From assembly GCA_023678885.1 (NCBI GenBank), contig CM042955.1, positions 18,735,835 to 18,799,834 on the forward strand: a stretch of 64,000 nucleotides of DNA, written 5' to 3'. The DNA is from Pogostemon cablin (lineage: Eukaryota; Streptophyta; Magnoliopsida; Lamiales; Lamiaceae). Shown piece after piece: positions 11,821 through 22,405 of this stretch (its first letter is position 1; the number at the start of each line of letters is the position of its first letter). Both the position numbers and the translations under genes were made by a program. The notes beneath the pieces were generated by a model. It did no database searches, was not told the origin of the DNA, and saw only the letters and a program-made list of their open reading frames with translations.

Positions 11821-13276
11821 ACAATGCATGATATTCATATATTTTATGTTCAATGATGATGTATTCAGAAATGCTTTCTCAATGTTGTTGAAATGTTTTT
11901 ATATTCAAAATCAGTAAGTATTCATATATTTAATTTTCAATAATAATGTATTCAATATTCCACGAATATTTAGAATGTACTTAATGTATTTCAAATTCAT
12001 TTATTGAAATATTTTTTTATTCAAAATCAGTAAGTATTCAAATATTTAATGTTTAATAACAATGTATTCAGAAATGCTTTCTCAATGTTCCACGAACTAT
12101 TACTGGAGTCCACTTCCGGCCTATTTTAAATCATGGAAGATAATTATTTCAAAAATAATTATTTCTTTATGTGAATATCGTGTGACTCTATTTTAGTGGA
12201 TTGACTTCTCCCAACAAATTTCATAGTTTCATGGAGATTAATGTTATTTTAATTTTTGAATGCATTACATGTTATAATAGGGTTAAAATGGGTATTTAAT
12301 GTGTTCAATTTGTAGTGGATAGTATTTATTATTGGATAATGTACCTGCTAGTAATATATATATGTAAATTGTACCTGTAAGTAATGTACCCTTTATAAAA
12401 TCAGAGTATAGAGTATTCATGAACATGTCTTAGTATTTTTTCGTAATTTCAGATTATATATAATATGACAAATATACATATGAGATGTTTAAAAAAATTT
12501 ATTATTTATATAAAAAAATTATTTAGAATTAATTTATAAACTCAAGTTTTATACTGAGAAAAAATATTCGTTTAGATTTAATTTATACAAATTAAAATAA
12601 ATTTCATGTATTTATCATCATACTTTCCTTTTCATCCTTCTCACGCTTACCTTTATCACATCACATCAATCAATAATCTCAAAAAATTATATATATATAT
12701 ATTAATCTAAAAAATATCATTATCACCTAACATACATGATATACTTTATATTTTATTTACTGTCTTAAAATACTACAATGTTCTTAAAAATCAATAAAAA
12801 AATTATAATGTATAAAATATTTTTAAAATTAAAAGAATTTAAATATTTAGAGGTTGTATTTTTTTACTACGTTATAGATATAATTAATTTTATTCACATA
12901 ATTTTAGTAATAAAAAAAAATTTTATTCATATAATAAATTATTATTTTATTAATAATATTGAGAGTTTAAAATTTAAAATTTAAAAATAAAATATAAAAA
13001 TTTATTAGATAGTGCAATTTAAAAAAACAATTGATAATCTTTTTTGCCAAAATCTCAAAGGTTATGATTAAATTGCAATTTAAGTAAAAGTTGAGATTTT
13101 TCTTGCAATAAACTAAGCTAACGTGGCAAAGATCAACGCCATGTCAGCAGTTAACGGGTGCGAATTGCACTAAACATGAAAGGTCATGATTTTTTTTACA
13201 ATTTCATAAAAATTGGAATTAATTTACAATCCATTGAAGGTTCATGATTTTTAACGCAATTATCCCTTAGTAATAC

Positions 13277-13869
13277 CCATATAACTCGTAGTAATGTCGA
13301 AGATATTGGGAACAGAAGAAGAAATAGCCTATTTTGAAACTCCCCATAACCTCAAACCATATCTTTATTATTAATTAAAATAAAACCTTTAAATATAATA
13401 TCATTAAACGTTCTTTTGTGATAGGCAATAACTTGTGCGCACTCGCATAGACCACACTCTGTGCACTTTTAGAATTTTGTGTTTGTATATCTTTTAGTAT
13501 AAAGATGTGTACTCTTTATTTTCTAAAGAAAAATAAAATATTAATAAAAAGTGTATACCATTTACAATAAAATAGTATACTCTTATTAATTAAAGTGTAT
13601 ATCCTTTAGAACAATGTACTCTTACCCATAATATTAATTTCTAAAGGCCCACGGTGTGCTCCGAACACAAGAACCTCACTCTTTGTGATATGATAAGAGT
13701 TTTAATAGTCAGTGAGAAATTATAATATTTTTTAGTCAAATTATGATGTTTTTAAGTATCTCGTCAAATTATGAAAAAAATCTGTTTTGATCATAACTTT
13801 AACCATTTTAATTTTAATTATTATTTTGTCAAATTTTAATAAAAAATTATTAAAATTGAAAATTGCATT
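13277..13869. other. Intergenic, AT-rich, no gene seen
   Basis: Short simple AT repeats and no open frame with a recognisable product. Confidence 0.6.
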
Positions 13870-14135
13870 GAGGACAAGCGGTGAGGACTTGATGTGCCTA
13901 AGGGTGAAATTTCCAAATGTCTCAAGTTCAAAACCCGCAGGTATGAGCAACAACTGAGGGGCCAGTCCATATAGAGCGCAAAACTCTGACTTGAAATGGG
14001 GTTCCCGCTAGTGGACGGTGGGTTCATATAGAGCGCAAAGCTCTGATTTGAAATGGGGTCCCGCTAGTGAACGGTGGATTTTTGCCTCTCCCATATTAAT
14101 CGGTCTACAGATCGAATACCAATGCATAAAAAAAT
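13870..14135 (+). mobile_element. SINE-like element, copy 1, with internal duplication
   Basis: Related to 32949-33182. A B-box-like AGTTCAAAACC is at about 13925-13935, followed by the shared body (gaggggccagtccatatag...cttgaaatggg...cccgctagtggacggtg) and the shared tail (atcgg..tacagatcgaataccaatgca). A segment of about 65 bp (catatagagcgcaaa...cgctagtg) is present twice in tandem at about 13967-14090. No protein is encoded. The family resembles tRNA-derived SINEs. Confidence 0.6.
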
Positions 14136-14428
14136 TGAAAACTGCATTAGTTGGAGGGCCAAATATAAATTTTGACATACTTGCTAGCTCCAAATATTTC
14201 TCCTCCCTAAAGATTAGATGTACATATATACTGATGTAATTTCTCTTGATTTTTGTATTTTGTGCACTTAAATGTATAGTTATTCAACTACGTAATAATT
14301 TATCTAGAAAATATACATTTTAAGGGGTATTATTGTTTCAATAAAAAAGTTATTGAAATACAAAAAGTGTTAAAGTTTGAATAAAATAAATTTTTAAAAT
14401 AATGAATATAAGTTACTGTTATATTAAA

Positions 14429-15300
14429 GGGTTAATTGCATTAAAATACGCGACCTTTTTCTATTTTTTTAATTTAATCACGAACTTTTTTATTATCAAA
14501 AAAATACATGACCTTCTTATTTTTCCTCAATTTAATCACAAACTTTCTTTTTATCAATTAAATACATGACCTTTTTGTATTTTTTCAATTTAATCATAAT
14601 TTTTTCCTTATAATCTTTTATAATTTTTCATTTGGTCAAAAATCTTTTATTAATAAAAAATCAATGCACATTAAATAATTTCAATATTTTAGATAGATTT
14701 AAATTTTAAATATTAATTAAATTGTAAAACAATTTAAAAAAATTAATGTACTTTGCCTCAAATTTAATTAATTATTTTTTAAAGAATTCGACAATCGATA
14801 AATTAAAAAAAATATAATACTTGTATAGATAATTAAATATACGTTAAGAACAAAAATCAATAATATTTTAATATATTTAAAAGTTTGTACAAATAATTAA
14901 AATTATGTTATATGATTTATATTTAATACATGTATAAAATATTAGTTTTCAATTAATATTAGCCGGAGGTAGGTGGACTAAAAATATAGCTATGTTTTTG
15001 TAAAATCTGTTTATTTAGTAGGTTCTTTTTTAATAATTTTTCGTAAAAAAATTTTTAATAGATTTTAATTACGTAAGAATTTTGATAAAGTGACACAATA
15101 TAAACATAATGTATGCTTAACTAAAAAAAATTATGATAGAATTGGAAAAATACATAAAAGGTCATGTATTTAATTGATAAAGCGAAAATTCGTGATTAAA
15201 TTGAGAAAAAAATAAAAGGTAATGTTCTTTTTTGATAAAAAAAAATTCATGATTAAATTGTGAAAAGAAGAAAAGCTTGTGTATTTTAATACAATTAACC
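14429..15300. mobile_element. Short Mutator-like element (MITE), 872 bp
   Basis: Begins GGGTTAATTGCATTAAAATA and ends with its inverted partner (tattttaatacaattaacc). The 9-bp flanks TATATTAAA (14420-14428) and TATATTAGA (15301-15309) match at 8 of 9. The subterminal motifs (aatttaatcacgaactttt) recur several times, inverted at the other end. There is no coding capacity. The termini resemble those of the large element at 8091. Confidence 0.8.
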
Positions 15301-15309
15301 TATATTAGA

Positions 15310-17190
15310 TGTAGCAACAATGTACAACATTCAATACGAAAAATATAGAATTGATTTTGAGCACACTGAATTAGCTCCTATCGCCAGGTGCCCAAGACTT
15401 TGCCAATTTCTTACAACGCTAATTTTTCGGTCCACTGATCACTCATATTATATGTATGAAAATATAGTACTAATAAAAATATACACAGTAAATTTTCTAC
15501 AAATTTTTTTAATAAAGATGTAAGAAAACTATATAATTATTTTGTGGATAATATATAGAAAACCTTTAGATTTTTTAAAGAATATTTTATGAGAAAGTTA
15601 TTTGGCATCTAACTAGTTAAATTTTCACCGTAAGATGTGTGTGGTGACTAATATAAATAGGACATAAATTAACAAATTCAAATAAAAGATTTATAAAATT
15701 AATGTTTTGGAAATTAAGAGTATATGCATTAACAAATTTAAAAGTGGAATAAAAAATAATCTAAAAATTAATAGTATATATAGTAAAATATTTAAAGATG
15801 TCAACGAAAGAGGAGGGTATTTAATACTCCAATTAATAAATTATGCGAATACTTAATAAATTTATGTTACTTACATGAGAAAAAAAATCATTAAAATAAG
15901 TAATTTTTTCCTTAGAAAATTATCTCAGTTTTTTTTTCTTTCACGGCTATTTTGGTAACTCAAATATAAAATTGAAAAATTTTATTAGGGTGGGCATTTG
16001 GAAATTTTTATGAAAACTGATTAACCTAAAAAATAAAAAATAAATAAAAAATTTGAGAAACGGTTAATCATTACCATTCTATATAGTACGCATTTCCCAT
16101 TCCGTTTATTCTACATAGTATTGAAACTGAAATTAACAATGGTTGCAAACGCTTTATTGGCGGAGGAGACTTCGGCGGTGGCGCAAATGAATCTGCGGCA
16201 AGAAATGAAGGAACAATGAATGACATTCAAACTGCAGTGTGATGTTCACAAGTTCTTGGTGTGATGTTCACAAGTTCTTGGGGAGTCATGAATTCTGAAT
16301 AGGTTTCTGCATGATGATAAAAAATTTTGAATTCTTTTGAATAGAATATATATACTGGCTAATTCTCTTTACATATAAGGAAATTTCATGTTTGGTCTAG
16401 ATCTGCTAATTCTGTTTGTATGGAAATTTGTTCTCTGTGCTTCTTCTTCATTTCCATTTTCTCTATTTTCTCTTTTCTGATTGATTCATATATATTGAAT
16501 TTTTTTTATTTTATTTATTTTCAATTTAACGTGATTGATCCATATATATTGAATTATTTTATTTTATTTATTTTTAATTTTTGAAGAAAGTCTTAGCTCC
16601 CCAATTTTAATCTTACTCATTTATAATTTATGAAAGCAAACTAATAAAAAAATAAAATAGAAGTTCCAACAAAAAAAAATTTGAGTAGCTCGATAAAAAA
16701 TTTAACTGGGGAGGAAAGGGTAACAAAAGCTTAGAGAGTGATAATAATTAAAATGATAGCCTCTCGACATTTATATTTATTCATTTTTTTATTTATCTAT
16801 TCATTAATATTAATATCTATTATTTTTTTTATTAACATTAATATCTATTCAATTTTTCATTATTTCACAAATTAATATTAATATCTATTATTTTTTTATT
16901 AACATTAATATCTATTCAATTTTTCATTATTTCACAAAAAATTATAATATATTAGGATTAATATGTGATTTGATATCATTTTTTCTTTATCTACTATTCA
17001 TATATTTTGATATATATTATTATTCTTATTTTACATCACTCATGGTTATAATATTCTTTATATTTTTTCTTTAGTTGTCTTTGTATCACACACTATATGG
17101 GTCGGGTGGAAGTGCACAGCATCCTTGCAATACTATAACGCAACTTTTAGAGTTAATATTTTTCTTTCTATTTAGTTTAATTTATTCTAA
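15310..17190. other. Intergenic, AT-rich, with local tandem duplications
   Basis: A 23-bp duplication (tgtgatgttcacaagttcttgg) lies at about 16238-16282. A 77-bp type duplication (ttaatattaatatctatta...) lies at about 16795-16940. A short frame at 16140 (MVANALLAEETSAVAQMN, then stop) is too short to assign. Sequence at 16470-16620 recurs at 18305-18495. Confidence 0.6.
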
Positions 17191-17198
17191 TAATGTGT

Positions 17199-17697
17199 AA
17201 CAGATTGCAGACTGAGTAGAGTGTTGCATTGACAAGTTATGCACATTCCAAACAGGTACTTAATAGTCTCAGGTGAAGCTTTAGCAAAGCACAGACAATA
17301 TCCCATCACTTCAAAAGCAGATCTATGTCTGTACTGATCGAATTTCCACACGAATAGAGACAAGTTCACACATAACCACAGTGTTAGAACCCATATTCTT
17401 TTCCAGTTTTTGTAGAATTTCTCCGTGTTCTTATAGTAAAGAGATAAGATATTACCTCTATATATCCTCTTTTTTTATCAGGGTCCAACTCTTCCATGAT
17501 CAACGAAGCATACGTCGTAGCAGCATGTATCTTGAATTTAGACAGCTAATTCGCTTAAGCACTCATTACTAAAACCTTAATAAAGAATATGTTCAGATAA
17601 ACTTGAAGGATGAAGAAAGAAAATTAAGTGTTGGTATAATCCTCACCTCTTTAACTTCATCCTTTGATAACTTCCCATCACCATTCTTATCACACCT
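17199..17697 (-). pseudogene. RBOH (respiratory burst NADPH oxidase) pseudogene fragment
   Basis: Pieces of a plant RBOH gene in the right order on the minus strand. They are an EF-hand exon at about 17649-17696 (CDKNGDGKLSKDEVKE), a second exon at about 17465-17575 (LSKFKIHAATTYASLIMEEL then DPDK..GYIE), and the membrane-entry exon at about 17199-17420 (KNWKRIWVLTLW, then VWKFDQYRHRSAFEVMGYC). Two in-frame TAA codons precede LSKFK, and the piece between GYIE and KNWKRIW is missing. The catalytic FAD/NADPH domains and the N-terminus are absent. It cannot make an oxidase. Confidence 0.85.
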
Positions 17698-17699
17698 GA

Positions 17700-18300
17700 A
17701 AACAACCAAGATCATGTCATGTTAACTTGCAGACCCCAAATTTATCCTTGAAAAGTCTATCAAAAAATCAATAAATTGAAAATATATATAATTCGACTAA
17801 AAATAAATTGACCTAAAATAAAAATAAAAATAAGTCTTTAAATACATCATCAATAATAAAAATGAGATTTGAGAATATACATAATTTTCAGGAATGATAA
17901 TTAATATTTTAATATATTAACCTTTTAAATGTATAAGAAAAGGAAGGAAAGGATAAATTGAAAATATATATAATTTGACACTTTGAGAATATACATAATT
18001 ATCAAGAATGGTAATTAATATTTTAATATATTAAGAAAATGATAAGTTGAAAATATTTTGATTTAGAAGGAATAAAGTAATTTGACGTAAAATAAAAATA
18101 ATAATATATACCAAATTAGAATATATATCATAATATATGAATACATATTGATGTCAATATTACAAAATATATAAATACATATTAATGTCAATATTACAAT
18201 TTTGATGAGTATCACTTATTTTAGCGTAATGGCGTGAGGTTTAGGATTGTAAGCTCCACGCATTTTAGGTTTGGAGTGTACATCAATGCAAGTTATGCAC
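17700..18300. other. AT-rich spacer with imperfect duplications
   Basis: Repeated phrases such as gagaatatacataatt and ggtaattaatattttaatat occur twice at 17870-18050. No gene seen. Confidence 0.55.
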
Positions 18301-18694
18301 ATTCCCCTCTTTTCTAATTGATCCATAAATATTGAATTTTTTTATTTTATTAATTTTTATTTATTTTTAATTTTTGATTGATCCATATATATTGAATTTT
18401 TTTATTTTATTAATTTTTTTTATTTTTAATTTTTGAAGAAAGTGCGATTATTTTAGATTCCCCTCTTAGCTCCCCAATTTTAATCTTACTCGTAAGTACA
18501 GCTTTCTATATTAAAAGATTTTCTTGTCAAAACTACACTTTTGTTTTTTTTAAGTCTGGGTAGTTCTTTTGATCCCATTCATTGATGTTTTTTTCATTTT
18601 TTTTGTTTAATTCAAAAATATGAAGATACAGTCAAAAATATGATTGTGTCAAAAAAAATTTTTGCTATTCCCCTTACTAATAAATTCTGTTAAA

Positions 18695-18878
18695 GAATCG
18701 CAAATAAAATTACACTTTTCAAAATCAAACTTGTAAAGTCTACCTAATAGTAATAGACTAATATCCTTCTAAAGTAGCAGTCACTTGAATCGCAAATAAA
18801 ATTACACTTTTCAAAATCAAACTTGTAAAGTCTACCTAATAGTAATAGACTAATATCCTTCTAAAGTAGCAGTCACTT
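18695..18878. repeat. Perfect 92-bp tandem duplication
   Basis: The unit starting gaatcgcaaataaaattaca occurs at 18695-18786 and again at 18787-18878. It lies just downstream of the TAF13 stop codon and may be in its 3' untranslated region. Confidence 0.92.
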
Positions 18879-18966
18879 CATCAATAACGATCCAAGATTG
18901 AAACATTCTTCTTTCTTTCATCAAAGCATCTGAAACTATCTTTAAAAGATTAGCCATTTGCTATCA

Positions 18967-19350
18967 TCAGTCTATTGAAGCCAGTTTCTCTTCATCAACC
19001 TCAAAGGCTTTCCTTGCTTGCTTTAGTTCTTCATTCATTGACAGCAACTCCGTGCAACGGTTGAGTTTTGGCAAATCTTTCCGTATCAGAAAGAGAAAAT
19101 CCTCAGTCAATAGCTTCCCTCTTTTGGATGCAACATCTTGAGCTTTGTGGACCATATCTGTTACATACTCCACGACGATATCCTCAACGAGTGTAACTGT
19201 CTCGGGAAGTGGATTAGCATCATCACCGAAACCATACATCATATGCTGCAAATCCTTCTGAAACATTCCACGTTTACGCTTGGAGGATTCTGAAGCTTGG
19301 GATGCACCCGGTTTCACTTTTGAGGAAGGCCCTGCTCCTGTACTACTCAT
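18967..19350 (-). CDS. TAF13: TFIID subunit 13 (TAF13)
   Basis: A single-exon frame of 127 residues. TAF13 pairs with TAF11 through histone folds inside TFIID, which positions TBP at promoters for RNA polymerase II. The N-terminus is a Ser/Gly/Pro-rich tail ending SSKRKRGMFQKDLQHMMYGF. The histone-fold core then runs from about residue 30 to 110 (PLPETVTLVEDIVVEYVTDM, then SKRGKLLTEDFLFLIRKD). A charged tail, ELKQARKAFEVDEEKL, follows. Length and motifs match plant TAF13. The start ATG is the first of the frame. A 5' untranslated intron is likely (see 19389-20659). Confidence 0.95.
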   Translation of the reverse strand: MSSTGAGPSSKVKPGASQASESSKRKRGMFQKDLQHMMYGFGDDANPLPETVTLVEDIVVEYVTDMVHKAQDVASKRGKLLTEDFLFLIRKDLPKLNRCTELLSMNEELKQARKAFEVDEEKLASID

Positions 19351-19388
19351 CCTCTATTTGAAAGTAGTTTAAGTTCAGGGAGCAATCA

Positions 19389-20659
19389 CTGCAACACAAT
19401 CATGAGGTTATAATGATCAACAACAAAGAAAACTCTGATTAAAAGAATAAGTTCTGCTGTCAAAGAAATCCCTGTAACACAGTGCCAGCTGCAATTGGTG
19501 TTTTTGTTTTAACAATGCTTAGTAACAGAGTCTATGAGACAGTATTGTCCTTTACATAGCATATTATGTGCATGTTATAACTAAAACATCACAGTTAATA
19601 TAGAAAACTTTATATGCATGTTTCCAAGAATATACAGTCATATTTTCCCCATTATAATATAAACATGTGACCATTGTCCTTCCCAGTTAACTCTAAAGGT
19701 TTAAAATATCGTCGTATAGGCTTGCACTCCCGAACTAAGCTCTAAGTCCACCTCTGAATGCAAGGATCCTTCACCCTATAAGAGTTTCATTGGATTTGCA
19801 AAAAGACAAAACTTTGCTTCAGTTTATGGTGCACAAAGAAATAACTGAAGGAGAACTGTGTTGGAGCTTAGTCTAATACATTTCTAAAACTGCAAAATAG
19901 AGATGATTTACAAGCAATAAGATCATGGATGAACATTGGAATAGCCCAATATGACTTCATAAACTATCAAGAAAAATAAATTAAAAATATACACAGGTGA
20001 AGATACTTAGAAATAGTAATGTAATCCATTCCAAGAAGCAAGATTTAAGAAGTTCAAATTTAAGTTGCCTGCATCCAATTAACTCTCAGACATTATCACA
20101 TGGTCTAAACTGATTTAGAACTAAAATCCACACTCCAAGCTTCACAGTCAGTACAACCAGAACTCTCCATCATCCATAAATAATCCTAAAACTCTGAAAC
20201 ATTGTTACCTAACTGTTTACATAACGAAGATACAAGAAATATCAATTAATCCTCTTTGATTCAGTAGGATAGCAGCAGAGTTTTGGTAACCAATGGATTC
20301 TGAGAAGGGAAATCCACCAAGTCTGAACTCATGGTTATTAAATCTTTCTGACAATAACCTGAAATTGGCATGTTTTTTATTTGGCATTCTAATTCTACAC
20401 GATCAAGAATGTTAAAACAGGTTTACACCAAACAGCAACCTCAGAAACTGTACACAACAAGGGAATATCCAAAATTGTTCTATAAATTAAAATTACATCG
20501 CCCCATCAATTCAAAACATCGAACGATATATTGCCCTAATTTTCTTCGCCCCATCAATTCAAAACATCGAACGATATATTGCCCTAATTTTCTTTAACGA
20601 TGCAAAACAGATGTCACAGAGAGAATTGGAATCACCGACAAAGATGAGCATAAATTTAC
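19389..20659 (-). other. Probable intron in the 5' untranslated region of TAF13
   Basis: The minus strand has a good donor (ACAGAG then GTAAAT) at 20659 and an acceptor (TTGCAG) near 19389, 38 bp before the ATG. The stretch between holds no recognisable gene. Another acceptor (CAAATAG) lies nearer the ATG. Inferred from splice signals only. Confidence 0.5.
20499..20594. repeat. Perfect 48-bp tandem duplication
   Basis: The unit cgccccatcaattcaaaaca... occurs twice in tandem (20499-20546 and 20547-20594). It is inside the presumed TAF13 leader intron and creates a repeated peptide in a chance frame. Confidence 0.92.
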
Positions 20660-20799
20660 CTCTGTAGAATCTGTCGGGGCTACGCGACGTAGTTTGGACT
20701 GAACTTTGAAGACAACGAAGCAACCTGATCAGAGAAATTATGCAAGAAATTATCACAGGACAGCTGTGGATACGATTTCACTTAAACCCGCCAGGCTGT

Positions 20800-22350
20800 A
20801 CGGTATAAATCCGTATATTTAGATGAACTTCATTCAGAAATGTAAATTAAACACTCTTTAATAAAAAAATTTTAATAAACCATTATAATTTTATTACATT
20901 AATATACTTTGATTTCAACCTGGCATTGCTAAATAAAAATATAATAAATCTTATTTATTAAAATAAATATAAATAAAATATAATACTCCACATTTTACCC
21001 TAGTTTACCAAATAAATCAATCATTTTGCATGAATTGATATATCCCTTCATCTCTAGCAAAACCATTATTCACTCATCAAATTCACCCTATGAGAACCGG
21101 TACTCCCTAAATTTTTTATTTTCGTTTATAGTATATTTTTTCTTATTGAATTATCCAAAATGCTAATTTTCTATCCTATTTTATACACTCTTATTTTTTT
21201 TTTTAATATTTAGGTATATGATCAAGAGACCGATTAATTCGATGGAGACCAGAATTCACTGTCAATTAACATGAGTCTCATTTTAAGTTTTATGTTCTAT
21301 ATAGACCGGCCCCATAGTCGTTGATCGTACTTATGTATTTCGTATATAAAACATTAGAAAATTTTACCCTAAAGCACGTCAAGTCAGTCAGCATCGCTAG
21401 GTTAATTTATTATCTTGTTTTATACACCTAGAAAATATGGAGTTCTATCTTTTTTTAATATGCTCGCTCAAAAATACGTAACGTAATTTTCCAATGAAAC
21501 CCCTTACATTGGCAAAGTAATGTTTTTAATTCCAGCTTTCATGGCTTTGGATGTCATATCGTGTGTCTTTAATATGTATTTTCCAATGAAATCCCTTATA
21601 TTGGCAAAGTAATGTTTTAATTCCAGCTCTCATGGCTTCGCATTTCATACTTGTGTGTGTTTAATTTACAGGCCATTATATGGGTTTATATTCTCTTCAA
21701 ACGGTGTCCTGGTGAAAAAGGACAATCATCTTGTAATAAAGGATCCAAATCCAAGTTGTATTTTGGGCCAACACCCTAGAAGTAAGCCAGTAAGGTACCC
21801 ATAGACTAGTACATAGAAAACTAAATGATCCAACCTAACAAGTGAGTGTAAAAGAAGATTTCAACTCAAATTTACCTACAAACACCATCAAGGAATCATT
21901 TCAAATTCATATCCTATGATTCTGGTAATAATAATCGGTAACTGCCCATTATTTTAAAAATCATAATGCTCAGTTTTATGTTCTCATTCCTAAAATATTC
22001 ATCCTGACTCTCCAACAGTTTTTGTTTCTTTTTGTTGGTTGGTACGAATAAGTAGAAGATGCTGACATTTCAAAGTGGCAAAAACATGCATTTATACTTA
22101 TTTATAATTAAAAAAATTTATTATAAAAACTCGAAAACACATTGCCAACTAAACTAGTTGACACTTGTACTTGCACATATTAGGACTAAATGAGAAAGAA
22201 AAAGGTTGTATCTAAAAAGAATTAGTAAATATTTATCAGACTACAGACATTACATCCGTCCATTAGTTAAGAGTTGCCATCGTTTTACTGATACCGGTGA
22301 CTTAGCAATATATGTGGAGAAAATAACACCCTCCTCCCATCTAATTAACA
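20800..22350. other. Intergenic between TAF13 and Aurora kinase
   Basis: AT-rich. It contains an imperfect direct duplication of about 100 bp (ttttccaatgaaaycccttayattggcaaagtaatg) at about 21489-21585 and 21588-21680. No gene seen. The right end probably holds the Aurora 3' untranslated region. Confidence 0.6.
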
Positions 22351-22405
22351 CCATAGATATCATATTTTACAGTAAATTTATCAACCTAAAAACGAAAATC
22401 ATCCA

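Larger units (their letters stand above)
8886..12420. mobile_element. Possible inner TIR element inside the Mutator-like element
   Basis: Sequence at 8886-8980 (aaaaggatttattaccacc...ctacccactacaaaat) reappears inverted and diverged at about 12290-12420 (...tgtagtggatag...gtaatgtaccctttat). This suggests a second element nested in, or forming the core of, the outer one. I could not find a target duplication, so the boundaries are approximate. Confidence 0.45.
8091..13266. mobile_element. Long-TIR Mutator-like element with nested insertions
   Basis: Flanked by a perfect 9-bp duplication TTAGTAATA (8082-8090 and 13267-13275), the size made by Mutator-type transposases. The ends are inverted repeats (attgcgttaaaaatcacgaac at the left, its diverged complement at the right). 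The arms are about 500 bp: 8091-8177 plus 8464-8885 against 12770-13266. The left arm is interrupted at about 8178-8463 by a later insertion. No transposase frame is seen. The interior holds a second inverted pair, a small gene-like stretch at 9100-9470 and old repeat sequence. Confidence 0.85.
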
